Source: an uncultured SAR86 cluster bacterium (GTDB lineage Bacteria; Pseudomonadota; Gammaproteobacteria; Magnimaribacterales; D2472). From it: a stretch of 64,000 nt of DNA. The notes beneath the pieces are model-generated. The model was not told the origin of the DNA, made no database searches, and worked only from the letters and a program-made list of their open reading frames with translations. Of the stretch, positions 1 to 8,688 are shown piece after piece (positions within the stretch are counted from its first letter, which is position 1; every line of letters begins with the position of its first letter). A program made the translations under genes and the position numbers. The DNA is taken from assembly GCA_902595065.1 (NCBI GenBank), contig CACJOM010000001.1:511463-575462 (forward strand), in the 5' to 3' direction.

Positions 1-2
1 AA

Positions 3-1445
3 TTAGCGACGCCAAAATGCTGGAGTAAATAGAACAAGCAGGGTAAATATTTCCAGTCTTCCTAAAATCATGGCAAAGCATAAAATAAATTTTCCCACCT
101 CGCTTACACTTGAATAGTTGCTAGCCACATCACCTAATCCTGGACCTAAATTATTTAGGCAGGCTCCTACAGCAGAAAATGCAGTTTCAAAATTTAGTCC
201 CGTTCCCAACATCCCCATTAGCAAAAACATAAATATAAATACGTAGATAGAAAAAAAGCCCCAAACCTTTTCAGCAATTTTTGCATCAACTACTTTGGTC
301 CCTATTTTTGAACTAAGAACCGCATTTGGGTGAATAGTTTTTAATATTTCTTTATATGCTTGATTTATCATTATTAAAACGCGCCAAGCTTTTATACCGC
401 CTCCTACTGACTGAGAGCATGCTCCCATGAAAGCTCCAACCAGAAGAAGGTATGGTAAAAAACCTGGCCAAAGCGAAAAGTTTTCTGTTGTAAAACCAGA
501 TGTTGTAACTATAGAAACAACCTGAAAAATTGTTGAGCCAAATGTAGAAAAAATATCCGTAAATGAGTTATTTATAAGGTGAACTATCAATGATATCAAC
601 ATAATTAACATTATGACTGATAAGAAAAACCTGAATTCAGAATCATAAAAATATTTAAGAGGCTTCCCCCCAAATATTGCTACATAGTGCACAGCAAATG
701 AGGCAGCAGAAAGCAACATAAAAACAATACAAACTGTTTCTATTAATGAGCTATTAAAAAATCCAATGCTTTGATCGTGAGTTGAGAACCCGCCCCCAGC
801 TACTGTACTTAAACTATGAGCAATGGAATCAAATAAATCCATTCCTGAAGACAGGTATAAAGTTGCACATATTAAGGTTAGGCCAACATATATTTTCCAT
901 AAAGCTTTTGCGCTGTCTGTAATTTTTGGTGTTAGCTTTTGATTTCCATGACTGCCTGGGAGCTCCATTTTGTAGAGTTGGCCACCCCCTATTCCCAAGG
1001 CCGGCATTACTGCGACAGCTAAAATTATCAGCCCCATTCCTCCTATCCACTGAAGTAGCTGTCGATAAAAAAGAATTGATTTTGGTAAATTGTCTAAACC
1101 TATAATTGTGGTTGCCCCAGTTGTTGTTATGCCTGAAACAGATTCAAAAATTGAGTCACTTATGCTCAGACCAAAAAAGTAAAATGGAATTGATCCAGCG
1201 AAAGCAAGAACAACCCAAAACAAAGTAGTAATAATAAAACCATCAGAAATATTCAAAGGTAAGTTTTGTTGACGAGTGGCCGCCCACAATGACGAACCTA
1301 AAATAGAAAAAAATATGAAAGAATATAAAAAAATCTCCATCCCAGATTCTCTATAGACAAAAGTAAGCACCAAAGGCGGGATAAAGGACAGACTAAATAT
1401 TCCAAGAAGAATTCCCAACAAATTAATAATCGATTTGTAATTCAT
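3..1445 (-). CDS. trkH: Trk-type K+ transporter, membrane subunit TrkH
   Basis: Inner-membrane pore subunit of the Trk potassium uptake system, which works with the cytoplasmic regulator TrkA. The 480-residue protein is hydrophobic throughout and carries the pore-loop signatures of the family: TTTGAT at about 107-112, GGGFSTH near 217-223 and TSGFTTEN near 315-322. Length is normal for TrkH. It lies directly downstream of trkA: the trkA stop and the trkH start share one base, so the two are cotranscribed and probably translationally coupled. The stop codon is inside the window (3-5), so the gene is complete. Function is well supported by family and context. Confidence 0.95.
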   Translation of the reverse strand: MNYKSIINLLGILLGIFSLSFIPPLVLTFVYRESGMEIFLYSFIFFSILGSSLWAATRQQNLPLNISDGFIITTLFWVVLAFAGSIPFYFFGLSISDSIFESVSGITTTGATTIIGLDNLPKSILFYRQLLQWIGGMGLIILAVAVMPALGIGGGQLYKMELPGSHGNQKLTPKITDSAKALWKIYVGLTLICATLYLSSGMDLFDSIAHSLSTVAGGGFSTHDQSIGFFNSSLIETVCIVFMLLSAASFAVHYVAIFGGKPLKYFYDSEFRFFLSVIMLIMLISLIVHLINNSFTDIFSTFGSTIFQVVSIVTTSGFTTENFSLWPGFLPYLLLVGAFMGACSQSVGGGIKAWRVLIMINQAYKEILKTIHPNAVLSSKIGTKVVDAKIAEKVWGFFSIYVFIFMFLLMGMLGTGLNFETAFSAVGACLNNLGPGLGDVASNYSSVSEVGKFILCFAMILGRLEIFTLLVLFTPAFWRR

Positions 1446-2803
1446 TAGTCTGTTAGAAAAAGATTTTCTATTTTTTCTTTATCTGTTTTCCCAAGGATAA
1501 AAACAATAATTTTATCGTTAGGCTTAAGAAGCAAGTTTTTTGAGTGCATATAAACCTCATCCGCTCTTATCACCGCAGCAATAACACAACCATCCGGAAG
1601 AGGAAGTTCAGAAATGGGTTTGTTAAAAAATTCTTCTGTGAATTTATTCTTATGAATTATTCCTTCAATTGCTTCAGCTCCACTCTGCATTTTAAATATA
1701 ACTTCCTGAGGAACATCTCCTTTTGCAAGATGTTGTAAAACCATTGAGACGGTAAGGCGTTGAGGCGAGAGTGCTATATCAACAAAATTCTTGGGGAGTA
1801 TATTTATATATGTGTAGTTGTTAACAATAATAATGGTTTTTTTGGCTCCAAGTTTTTTTGCCAAAAATGCTGACATGATATTTGTTTCGTCATCATTTGT
1901 TAAAGCACAAAAAATATCTATATTTTCTATATTTTCACTCTTTAAAAGCTCTTCATCAGAGCCTGCACCTTTTAGAACAATTGTCCTATTTAGCTCTCTT
2001 GAAAGGACTTCACACCTATCTTTGTCTGGATCTATTATTTTAATCTTATAATTATCCTCCAATCCTTTTGCAAGTGCGGAGCCTATTTTGCCACCACCAA
2101 CAATCATTATTCTTGAAGAGGAGGTGTCCTGAAGCCTCATTTCTTGAACTATGCTATCAATATCACTTTCTGCAGCTAAAAAATAGATTTCATCATTTTC
2201 TTTAATAATTGTTTTACCATCAGGTATTAAAGGCTTTCCTTTTCTATATATTGCAGGCACAAAAGTATCTGTATCTGGCATATCACTTTTTATGCTTTTT
2301 AGCTCTCTATTTACCAACATGCCATCTTTTCTAGCTTTAACAGAAACAGCTTTTAAAGATCCATTTGCAAATGATTCAATTTGCTCAGCACCTGGGTGCT
2401 TAATTAAGTCAACAAGATGCTCTGTAACTTCGTTTTCAGGACCAATCGCAATATCAATATTATCTTTCCCAAATGCTTCTAAAGATTCAAGGTAGGCTGA
2501 ATCAGAAAGTCTGCAAATTGTTTTTTTAACATTGAACTTAGATTTTGCAATTTGACAAGAAGTAATATTACATTCATCGCTATTTGTAACAGCCAACACA
2601 ATCGTCTCTTCATCTGCACCAGCTTTCTCTAATGTTATTGGATGGGATGCATGACCAATCTCTGTGGCTAAATCATAATCTTCTTGAAGGCGCAAAAGCT
2701 TATCTTTATTTAGGTCAACAATGCTTACTTCATATTCTTGTCTTGAAAGAGTAGATGCGAGACTACTGCCAACTCTACCAGCACCAAGTATTAAAATTTT
2801 CAT
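1445..2803 (-). CDS. trkA: Trk system K+ regulator TrkA
   Basis: Cytoplasmic NAD(H)-binding regulator that gates TrkH. The 452-residue protein shows the duplicated RCK layout: a Rossmann motif at the N-terminus (ILGAGRVGSSLA), a second after the midpoint (IVGGGKIGSALA), each followed by a TrkA-C ligand-binding domain. No convincing Shine-Dalgarno precedes the ATG. In related gammaproteobacteria rsmB sits between fmt and trkA; here only about 50 bp separate trkA from fmt, so rsmB is missing from this locus. Confidence 0.95.
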   Translation of the reverse strand: MKILILGAGRVGSSLASTLSRQEYEVSIVDLNKDKLLRLQEDYDLATEIGHASHPITLEKAGADEETIVLAVTNSDECNITSCQIAKSKFNVKKTICRLSDSAYLESLEAFGKDNIDIAIGPENEVTEHLVDLIKHPGAEQIESFANGSLKAVSVKARKDGMLVNRELKSIKSDMPDTDTFVPAIYRKGKPLIPDGKTIIKENDEIYFLAAESDIDSIVQEMRLQDTSSSRIMIVGGGKIGSALAKGLEDNYKIKIIDPDKDRCEVLSRELNRTIVLKGAGSDEELLKSENIENIDIFCALTNDDETNIMSAFLAKKLGAKKTIIIVNNYTYINILPKNFVDIALSPQRLTVSMVLQHLAKGDVPQEVIFKMQSGAEAIEGIIHKNKFTEEFFNKPISELPLPDGCVIAAVIRADEVYMHSKNLLLKPNDKIIVFILGKTDKEKIENLFLTD

Positions 2804-2855
2804 TGTTATAAATTAAACCTCTTTTTAGTGAATTGGAAGAATTGCTGAAATTAAA

Positions 2856-3776
2856 TTAATTCTCAAAAAATTTTGCGTGTGAATTCACTGCATCTGAAGC
2901 GGAGATAATACGCCTTCCTGGAAACTGTAAGTGAGTAATAACTAACACATAATCACTTGTTTTTACTGCAATTCCTTCTTTTATAAATCTAAAGTTGTTT
3001 TCCTTTAAGGCTTCTTTATTACCATTATATTCCTTCAATCCATGTATTTTTATCGGTGTATTATTTTTTTCAAAATAGAGCCCGGGCCATCCAATAAACG
3101 CTTTAAACTTTTGAAATATTTCCTTAGTGCTTTCTTTTGTGAAATCTATCTTGCCAGATAATTTATCTATTTTTGAACAATAGCTAGCATCATTATTATT
3201 TTGCTCAATAAGAATTAGCTTACTATTTAAAATATTACGCAAATCATTTTGAAGATTTTTAATACACAGTGAGACAAGTTTATTTTCAAGATCTACTCTG
3301 TTATCTGATTCTAATATTTCAATTTCATAAGAGCAGTAAATTGGCCCTTCATCCATTCCCCTAGACATTCTCATAATTGATATCCCAGTTTTATTATCAC
3401 TATTTAATATCGATGCCTGTATTGGAGAGGCCCCCCTATATTTCGGCAATAAAGAAAAATGAATATTTACTGGCGCAATATTTGGCGCATCAAGCATCCA
3501 TTCAGGGAGTATTTTTCCATATGCTGAAACAACTAAGAAATCAAAGTCCAAGTGCGCAATTTCTTGTTTGAATAAAACATCGAGTTTAGTGGGTTTAAAA
3601 ATTGGGATTCCAAGTTTTACAGCTTCTGCAGCTACAGAAGATGCCTCTTTACCTTTGCCCCTTTTAGATCTTTTATCCGGCTGGCTTATTACCCCAACAA
3701 CATCCAATCCTGAGTTTGCCATGGAGTTTAATATCTTTGCGGATGATTCAGGGGACCCAGCAAATAAAATCTTCAT
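2856..3776 (-). CDS. fmt: methionyl-tRNA formyltransferase
   Basis: Transfers a formyl group from 10-formyl-tetrahydrofolate to initiator Met-tRNA. The N-terminal half holds the formyltransferase core NIHFSLLPKYRG with the catalytic Asn/His, followed by a MDEG segment in place of the more usual LDTGD around the catalytic Asp. The C-terminal OB-like tRNA-binding domain is present; 306 residues is normal. It is cotranscribed with def, which removes the formyl group after translation, the usual def-fmt pairing. The intervening gap is about 47 bp. Confidence 0.95.
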   Translation of the reverse strand: MKILFAGSPESSAKILNSMANSGLDVVGVISQPDKRSKRGKGKEASSVAAEAVKLGIPIFKPTKLDVLFKQEIAHLDFDFLVVSAYGKILPEWMLDAPNIAPVNIHFSLLPKYRGASPIQASILNSDNKTGISIMRMSRGMDEGPIYCSYEIEILESDNRVDLENKLVSLCIKNLQNDLRNILNSKLILIEQNNNDASYCSKIDKLSGKIDFTKESTKEIFQKFKAFIGWPGLYFEKNNTPIKIHGLKEYNGNKEALKENNFRFIKEGIAVKTSDYVLVITHLQFPGRRIISASDAVNSHAKFFEN

Positions 3777-3823
3777 ATTGTTTATAAATTTAAATAAATT
3801 CTGTTAAATTCTGTAAATTTCTT

Positions 3824-4321
3824 CTATTTAGATGCCTTCTTCCTAATTCTGTCTCTTTTTAATGGAGAGAGGTAATCAACCATCAGCTTTCCCTCCAAAT
3901 GGTCGATTTCATGCTGAATACATACAGTAAGCAAGCCCGATGGCTCTGCCTCATGTTTCTTGCCTTTAAGATCTTGCCAGACTAAATGTATGTTATCTGG
4001 TCTGGTTATCTCTTCTGTTATTCCTGGCACTGAGAGGCAGCCCTCTGTAAAAGAAAGTAGACTTTTGTCATTTAAAATCTTAAATTCAGGATTAATAAAT
4101 ATTTTTGGATCATTTCTTTCTTCTGATAGATCCATTACTATAATTCTCTCGTGAATATCAACCTGAGTTGCTGCAAGACCTATGCCATCTTCTGCATACA
4201 TAGTTTCAAGCATATTAGAGGTGATAATTTCTAGACTTTTGTCGAATTTAGTAACAGGCACAGCAACTTTTCTTAGTCTTGGGTCAGGAAATGTTAAAAC
4301 TTTTAATCTAGGCATATACAC
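3824..4321 (-). CDS. def: peptide deformylase
   Basis: Metalloenzyme that removes N-formyl groups from nascent proteins. All three signature motifs are visible in the 165-residue protein: GIGLAATQ, EGCLSVP (metal-binding Cys) and HEIDHLEG (two metal-binding His and the catalytic Glu). It is first in the def-fmt-trkA-trkH run and divergent from purE, with 56 bp between start codons. The canonical upstream neighbours lysM-domain gene and dprA are absent. Confidence 0.96.
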   Translation of the reverse strand: MYMPRLKVLTFPDPRLRKVAVPVTKFDKSLEIITSNMLETMYAEDGIGLAATQVDIHERIIVMDLSEERNDPKIFINPEFKILNDKSLLSFTEGCLSVPGITEEITRPDNIHLVWQDLKGKKHEAEPSGLLTVCIQHEIDHLEGKLMVDYLSPLKRDRIRKKASK

Positions 4322-4338
4322 ATTATATGTTCATTCTT

Positions 4339-4344
4339 TATAAT
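4339..4344 (+). promoter_or_regulatory. candidate -10 box for purE
   Basis: A perfect TATAAT hexamer lies 33 bp upstream of the purE ATG in the short def/purE divergent spacer. I see no good -35 partner. A strong ribosome-binding site (AAGGAG) precedes purE, supporting its ATG at 4378. Confidence 0.4.
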
Positions 4345-4377
4345 CAACATCTTTATTTGTAGCAAAGGAGCTATTTT

Positions 4378-4872
4378 ATGTCCGATAACATCTCAGTTTC
4401 AATATTTATGGGTTCTAAGTCAGATCTGCCAGTTGTTCAAGCTGCATCAGATACTCTAAATGAATTTAATGTGCCTCATCGAATGTTTATACTTTCAGCG
4501 CATAGAACGCCTGAAGAAGTTGTAAAGAGAGTAAAAGAGTCTGAAAAAAATGGAGCTAAAGTATTTATAGCTGCGGCAGGTATGGCTGCTCATCTAGCAG
4601 GCGCAATTGCAGCTCAAACAACAAAACCGGTTTTAGGCATCCCTCTTGGAGGAGGAGACTTAGATGGAATGGATTCATTGCTAGCCACTGTTCAAATGCC
4701 AAAGGGTGTGCCAGTAGCTACTTTTGCAATTGGAAAATCTGGGGCAATAAATGCTGCGCTGTGTGCGGTGCAAATGTTAGGTACCTCAGATGAAAAAATT
4801 GCAGCTATGCTCGTTGAGTATAAGTCCAAAATGCACGATGATGTTTTGGCCGCAAATGAGTCAATTCAATAA
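4378..4872 (+). CDS. purE: N5-carboxyaminoimidazole ribonucleotide mutase
   Basis: Class I PurE of purine biosynthesis, converting N5-CAIR to CAIR. The 164-residue protein has the phosphate-binding start GSKSDLP, the catalytic SAHRTP segment and the GxGxGAAxL-like region written here as AAAGMAAHLAGAIAAQT. A clear AAGGAG Shine-Dalgarno precedes the ATG. PurK, its usual partner, is not adjacent and must lie elsewhere. purE occupies the place where lysM/dprA genes normally sit between def and tsaC. Confidence 0.95.
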   Translation: MSDNISVSIFMGSKSDLPVVQAASDTLNEFNVPHRMFILSAHRTPEEVVKRVKESEKNGAKVFIAAAGMAAHLAGAIAAQTTKPVLGIPLGGGDLDGMDSLLATVQMPKGVPVATFAIGKSGAINAALCAVQMLGTSDEKIAAMLVEYKSKMHDDVLAANESIQ

Positions 4873-4877
4873 TTAAT

Positions 4878-5435
4878 TTGAAGGAATTTTCATCTCCTGC
4901 CGATTCATCTAATTGGCTAAAAGAAGGTAAAATTTTAATCCACCCAACAGAGGGGGTTTGGGGTCTTGGTTGTGATGCGTTAAACATCAACGCTTGTAAG
5001 AAAATATCTCTCTTAAAAAAAAGATCTGATAATAAAAATTTCATCTTACTGGCCCCATCAATCTCCTTTGCATTAGATTCTTCTGCTGAGTTGGAAGAAT
5101 CACAAATTGAATTTTTAAAGTCCGTCTGGCCAGGCCATGTTACCGTTATAATGCAAGCAAATGATTCCCTATCAATATCAATAAAAGCTATAGATAATAC
5201 TATTGCAATTAGAGTAAGTAATCACTTACCTATCATAAATTTACTTAATATATTTAACGGTTTAATGGTCTCTACTTCTGCAAATATAAGCAATTTTCCA
5301 ACCCATAATTCACTTGATGAGGTAAAAAAAATCTTCGATGATCCAGACGTTGCAGTGTATGCTCATGACAATGGAGATGCTTTAAAACCATCTTCAATAA
5401 TAGACCTAAAAACCATGGAATACATTCGTGAATAA
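4878..5435 (+). CDS. tsaC: L-threonylcarbamoyladenylate synthase (TsaC/Sua5/YrdC family)
   Basis: Makes threonylcarbamoyl-AMP for the t6A37 modification of ANN-decoding tRNAs. The YrdC fold is visible: HPTEGVWGLGCD near residues 22-33, then KKRSDNKNFILL and a SxSAN segment (VSTSANIS). At 185 residues it is the short TsaC form without the Sua5 C-terminal domain. A TTG start at 4878 fits the family N-terminus and follows the purE stop by 5 bp. The gene overlaps hemF by 8 bp. The tsaC-hemF-aroE order is conserved in gammaproteobacteria. Confidence 0.9.
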   Translation: MKEFSSPADSSNWLKEGKILIHPTEGVWGLGCDALNINACKKISLLKKRSDNKNFILLAPSISFALDSSAELEESQIEFLKSVWPGHVTVIMQANDSLSISIKAIDNTIAIRVSNHLPIINLLNIFNGLMVSTSANISNFPTHNSLDEVKKIFDDPDVAVYAHDNGDALKPSSIIDLKTMEYIRE

Positions 5436-6357
5436 GCTGACTAAAAACAATCTTGCATTGATTGAATTAAGGCTTAGATCTGTTCAAAGAAGAATAGATA
5501 AAAAGCTTAATTCTTTAAACATAAAAGCATCTCAACGAAAGGCTGAAATCTGGAATCGTAAACAAGGTGGAGGTGGAAAATCTATATCTATAAATGGTGA
5601 TGTAATAGAAAAGGCTGCTATTAACTTTTCTTCAATTTCTGGGAACAAGTTACCCGCTTCTTCTTTAGCAACTGAATTAAAGTCAAATGGTTCTTTGAAA
5701 TTTCGTGCGATTGGAGTTTCTGTTATCTCTCACCCCTTTAATCCATATTGCCCAACAAGTCATATGAACATAAGGATATTTCTGGAATTAGGTAAGAACT
5801 CTATGATTAAAAATTGGTGGATAGGAGGTGGATTTGATTTAACCCCCTATATTATCTCTATCGAAGACGCTTCACTCTGGCACAATGAAGCCAAACTAAC
5901 ATTAGATGAATTTAATAAAACATATTATAGAAAATTTGCAAAAAACTGTGATGAATACTTTGTACTTCCTCATAGAAATGAGAACAGAGGCATAGGAGGT
6001 ATTTTTTTTGACCAACTTAAGCATAAAGATATTGAGTCAAGCTTATCTTTATTGGAAAAAACAGCAGAATCATATATTGATACCTATGAAAAAATTATTT
6101 TGAGCCATAGAAATACTAGATTTTCTAAAGATGACAAAGATTTTCAGTTATATCGAAGGGGTAGATATGTTGAATTCAATCTTCTTTTTGATAGGGGCAC
6201 CAAGTTTGGAATTGAATCTAATGGAAGGACTGAATCTATATTAGCCTCATTGCCGCCATTAGTGAGCTGGCCCTATTTAAACAGCAAAGAAATTAAAAGG
6301 AAAAATAAATCTTTGATTTTACACTTTAATAAGACCTGGAAAGAGAGAATAAAGTGA
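5428..6357 (+). CDS. hemF: oxygen-dependent coproporphyrinogen III oxidase
   Basis: Aerobic heme biosynthesis enzyme that converts coproporphyrinogen III to protoporphyrinogen IX with O2. Conserved blocks include GNKLPASSLA, HPFNPYCPTSHMN with its catalytic histidine, WWIGGGFDLTPY, and the C-terminal RGRYVEFNLLFDRGTKFG. The 309-residue length is typical. The GTG start overlaps the end of tsaC, and the stop overlaps the aroE start by 4 bp. Having the O2-dependent form fits the aerobic respiratory content of the window. Confidence 0.95.
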   Translation: MNKLTKNNLALIELRLRSVQRRIDKKLNSLNIKASQRKAEIWNRKQGGGGKSISINGDVIEKAAINFSSISGNKLPASSLATELKSNGSLKFRAIGVSVISHPFNPYCPTSHMNIRIFLELGKNSMIKNWWIGGGFDLTPYIISIEDASLWHNEAKLTLDEFNKTYYRKFAKNCDEYFVLPHRNENRGIGGIFFDQLKHKDIESSLSLLEKTAESYIDTYEKIILSHRNTRFSKDDKDFQLYRRGRYVEFNLLFDRGTKFGIESNGRTESILASLPPLVSWPYLNSKEIKRKNKSLILHFNKTWKERIK

Positions 6358-7160
6358 GCAAAAAAATAAAACTAGGAGTAGTAGGGGATCCAATAGATCA
6401 TTCATTGTCCCCTTTAATACATTCTAAGTTTGGAGCAATGATTGGAATGGAGATCGATTATCAACCTTTCCATGTTGCTCAAAAAGATTTAATAGCATTT
6501 GTTAAAGACTTTTTTAATAATGGCGGCCATGGGTTGAACATTACCCTTCCACATAAACTAAACTGTGTTCGTGCGGCTGATATTTTATCCAATGAGGTTA
6601 AGTTACTCGGCGCAGCTAATACTCTTAGTAAAAACCAAGATGAACAAATCATTGCATCGTCAACAGATGGACTTGGGTTTATAAGGGATTGTTCTGATAA
6701 GAATATAGAAATCAGCAACAAGAGAGTTTTAATTCTTGGAGCAGGCGGCGCAAGTCAAAGCATAATCCCAGCAATCGCAAGGATGAATCCAGCAAAACTT
6801 ATGGTCGATAATAGATCGCCGAACAAAATTTCAATTCTATTAAAAAAATTTTCTTCTTTTAATCTTGAGCGTTTTGAACGCAATGACGAGCCTATAGATT
6901 TATTAATTAATGCAACATCAGCCGCTTTATCAGGTCCTTTTGATTGGGATATTCAAAATCAACTTAATAAAGAGACTATCTTCTATGATTTAAGTTACGG
7001 TAAAGCATCGAAAAATTTTTTTTCCTGGTCTAGTCAGTTTTCAAAAAATAGATTTGATGGAACAGGCATGCTTATTGCTCAGGCAGCATTTTCATTTCAA
7101 TTGTGGTTTGATACATTTCCTGATATATCAAATATTGATTTAAGTAACGTTAATGACTAA
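6354..7160 (+). CDS. aroE: shikimate dehydrogenase
   Basis: NADPH-dependent reduction of 3-dehydroshikimate in chorismate synthesis. Visible signatures are GDPIDHSLSPLIHSKFG with the substrate-binding Ser residues, the catalytic Lys in NITLPHKL, NTL, the GAGGASQSI nucleotide-binding loop, and the C-terminal GTGMLIAQAAFSF. A GTG start in a GTGA overlap with hemF is the best choice. Length 268 is normal. Confidence 0.95.
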   Translation: MSKKIKLGVVGDPIDHSLSPLIHSKFGAMIGMEIDYQPFHVAQKDLIAFVKDFFNNGGHGLNITLPHKLNCVRAADILSNEVKLLGAANTLSKNQDEQIIASSTDGLGFIRDCSDKNIEISNKRVLILGAGGASQSIIPAIARMNPAKLMVDNRSPNKISILLKKFSSFNLERFERNDEPIDLLINATSAALSGPFDWDIQNQLNKETIFYDLSYGKASKNFFSWSSQFSKNRFDGTGMLIAQAAFSFQLWFDTFPDISNIDLSNVND

Positions 7161-7365
7161 AAATTTTATTCGATTTATTGCTGGTGCAGTTTGCCCAAGC
7201 TGTAAAGAATTAGACAAGATTGCAATAACTCCTGATGATCAAACAATTTATTGCCTTAACTGTGATTTTAAGGAGCATAAACCAGCAAATAGCCAAGATA
7301 ATGAGCCAGAAATAACAGAGCCTAAGGTCTTTAATATTGATGATTTTAGACCTAAAAAATCCTAG
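7153..7365 (+). CDS. YheV-like zinc-ribbon protein (DUF2387)
   Basis: A 70-residue protein with two CxxC pairs (CPSC near 14-17 and CLNC near 33-36) that should form a single zinc ribbon, preceded by the family start FIRFIAGAVCP. It resembles the conserved YheV/DUF2387 group, whose function is unknown to me. It overlaps aroE by 8 bp and is the last gene of the purE-aroE run. The C-terminal half is acidic and low in complexity, ending DDFRPKKS. Confidence 0.8.
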   Translation: MTKNFIRFIAGAVCPSCKELDKIAITPDDQTIYCLNCDFKEHKPANSQDNEPEITEPKVFNIDDFRPKKS

Positions 7366-7521
7366 AATTTCATAACATTTAAAGCTATTATAGCCCCACA
7401 AAAAGAACCAGTTTGTTTCAAGCTGTCATGTTAAAAAGCTTCTAATAAACATAATTTATAGTTATAATTATATATATCAATTATTTATTTTAAAAGCTTC
7501 AAAGAAAGCGAAGGATTACTA
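7366..7521. other. spacer upstream of the cytochrome oxidase operon
   Basis: A 156-bp AT-rich spacer that must hold the oxidase operon promoter. It contains a TATAAT at 7463-7468 about 50 bp before coxB, without a recognisable -35, and a direct repeat of AAAAGCTTC (two copies, the second just before the ribosome-binding site GAAGGA). I see no ORF or clear terminator. Confidence 0.4.
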
Positions 7522-8673
7522 ATGTTTAGAAAAGCTACCACAAGCGTCAATAAAACACTTCTTTCCGGTTTTATAACTTTGTTTTCAAGCAACATGTTTG
7601 CTGCTTGGGATGACTTAAATATGACAGAAGGGGTTACAGCAATAAGCAAAGAAGTCTTCGACTTACACATGCTAATTTTTTGGATTTGTGTGGTCATAGG
7701 TCTTGTCGTATTTGGAATCATGTTCTATTCAATGTTTGCATTTACCAAGAAAAAAAATCCTAGCCCTGCTTCATTCCATGAAAATACCAAGCTCGAATTA
7801 GCATGGACTGTAGTTCCATTTTTAATCTTGGTATTTATGGCAATACCAGCATCGAATACTCTTACAAAAATTTATGATGATACAGAGGGTGATATCAATA
7901 TTCAGGTGGTTGGCTACCAATGGAAGTGGCAATATAAATATTTAGAAGACGATATAGATTTTTTCCAAAATCTAACTACTGATTGGGATGAAATATATAA
8001 CAAAACTCCCAAAGGAGAATTCTATCTCGAAGAAGTTGATGAGGCAGTAGTAATTCCGGTAGGCAAAAAAATAAGATTCTTAATTACTGCAAATGATGTG
8101 ATTCATTCATGGTGGATGCCAGATTTTGCTATTAAACAAGACGCGATTCCAGGTTTCATAAATACTGCTTGGACTATCGTAGATGAGCCAGGAACATATA
8201 GAGGTAAGTGCACAGAGTTATGTGGAAAGAATCATGGATTTATGCCAGTGGTAGTTAAAGTTGTTCCTCAAGATGAATATGATGCATGGGTTAAAGAGAA
8301 AAAAGAAGCTGCTTTTAGAATGGCGGAGTTAACCGAAAAAGAGTGGAGCGTGTCTGAGCTTACTGAAAGGGGAGAGGGAGTATATTTAAAAAACTGTGTT
8401 GCATGTCATCAAGTAAATGGTCAGGGTATCACAGGCATATTTCCAAAACTTGCTGGTAGTGACATTGTTTTAAATGATAAAGCTAGAAATATTGAGATTT
8501 TAATGGAGGGTGTTCAGGGTGCAGCCATGCAATCATTTGCAAATCAGCTTTCAGAGGTTGATATGGCTTCGGTGATCACCTATACAAGACAAGCTTGGGG
8601 CAATGCAGACAACGGTGATGGAGAAATCGTTGTTCCCAAAGACATTGTTGAATATAAAAAACCAAAGGTTTAA
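7522..8673 (+). CDS. coxB: cytochrome c oxidase subunit II with fused cytochrome c domain
   Basis: Electron-entry subunit of an aa3-type oxidase. A signal/first hydrophobic segment ends near FAAWD (about 30); two membrane helices follow (about 50-75 and 95-112), then the periplasmic cupredoxin domain with CuA ligands H195, C230, C234, H238 and M241. A C-terminal cytochrome c domain carries CVACH (C292, C295, H296). The fusion is the caa3-like arrangement common in gammaproteobacterial coxB. A GAAGGA site precedes the ATG. coxA follows after 15 bp. Confidence 0.96.
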   Translation: MFRKATTSVNKTLLSGFITLFSSNMFAAWDDLNMTEGVTAISKEVFDLHMLIFWICVVIGLVVFGIMFYSMFAFTKKKNPSPASFHENTKLELAWTVVPFLILVFMAIPASNTLTKIYDDTEGDINIQVVGYQWKWQYKYLEDDIDFFQNLTTDWDEIYNKTPKGEFYLEEVDEAVVIPVGKKIRFLITANDVIHSWWMPDFAIKQDAIPGFINTAWTIVDEPGTYRGKCTELCGKNHGFMPVVVKVVPQDEYDAWVKEKKEAAFRMAELTEKEWSVSELTERGEGVYLKNCVACHQVNGQGITGIFPKLAGSDIVLNDKARNIEILMEGVQGAAMQSFANQLSEVDMASVITYTRQAWGNADNGDGEIVVPKDIVEYKKPKV

Positions 8674-8688
8674 GAAAAAGGAAATAAT

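Noticed and set aside
7366..7521. Riboswitch or small RNA upstream of coxB
   Set aside because: Only AT-rich sequence and a short direct repeat; no stable stem or conserved block recognised.
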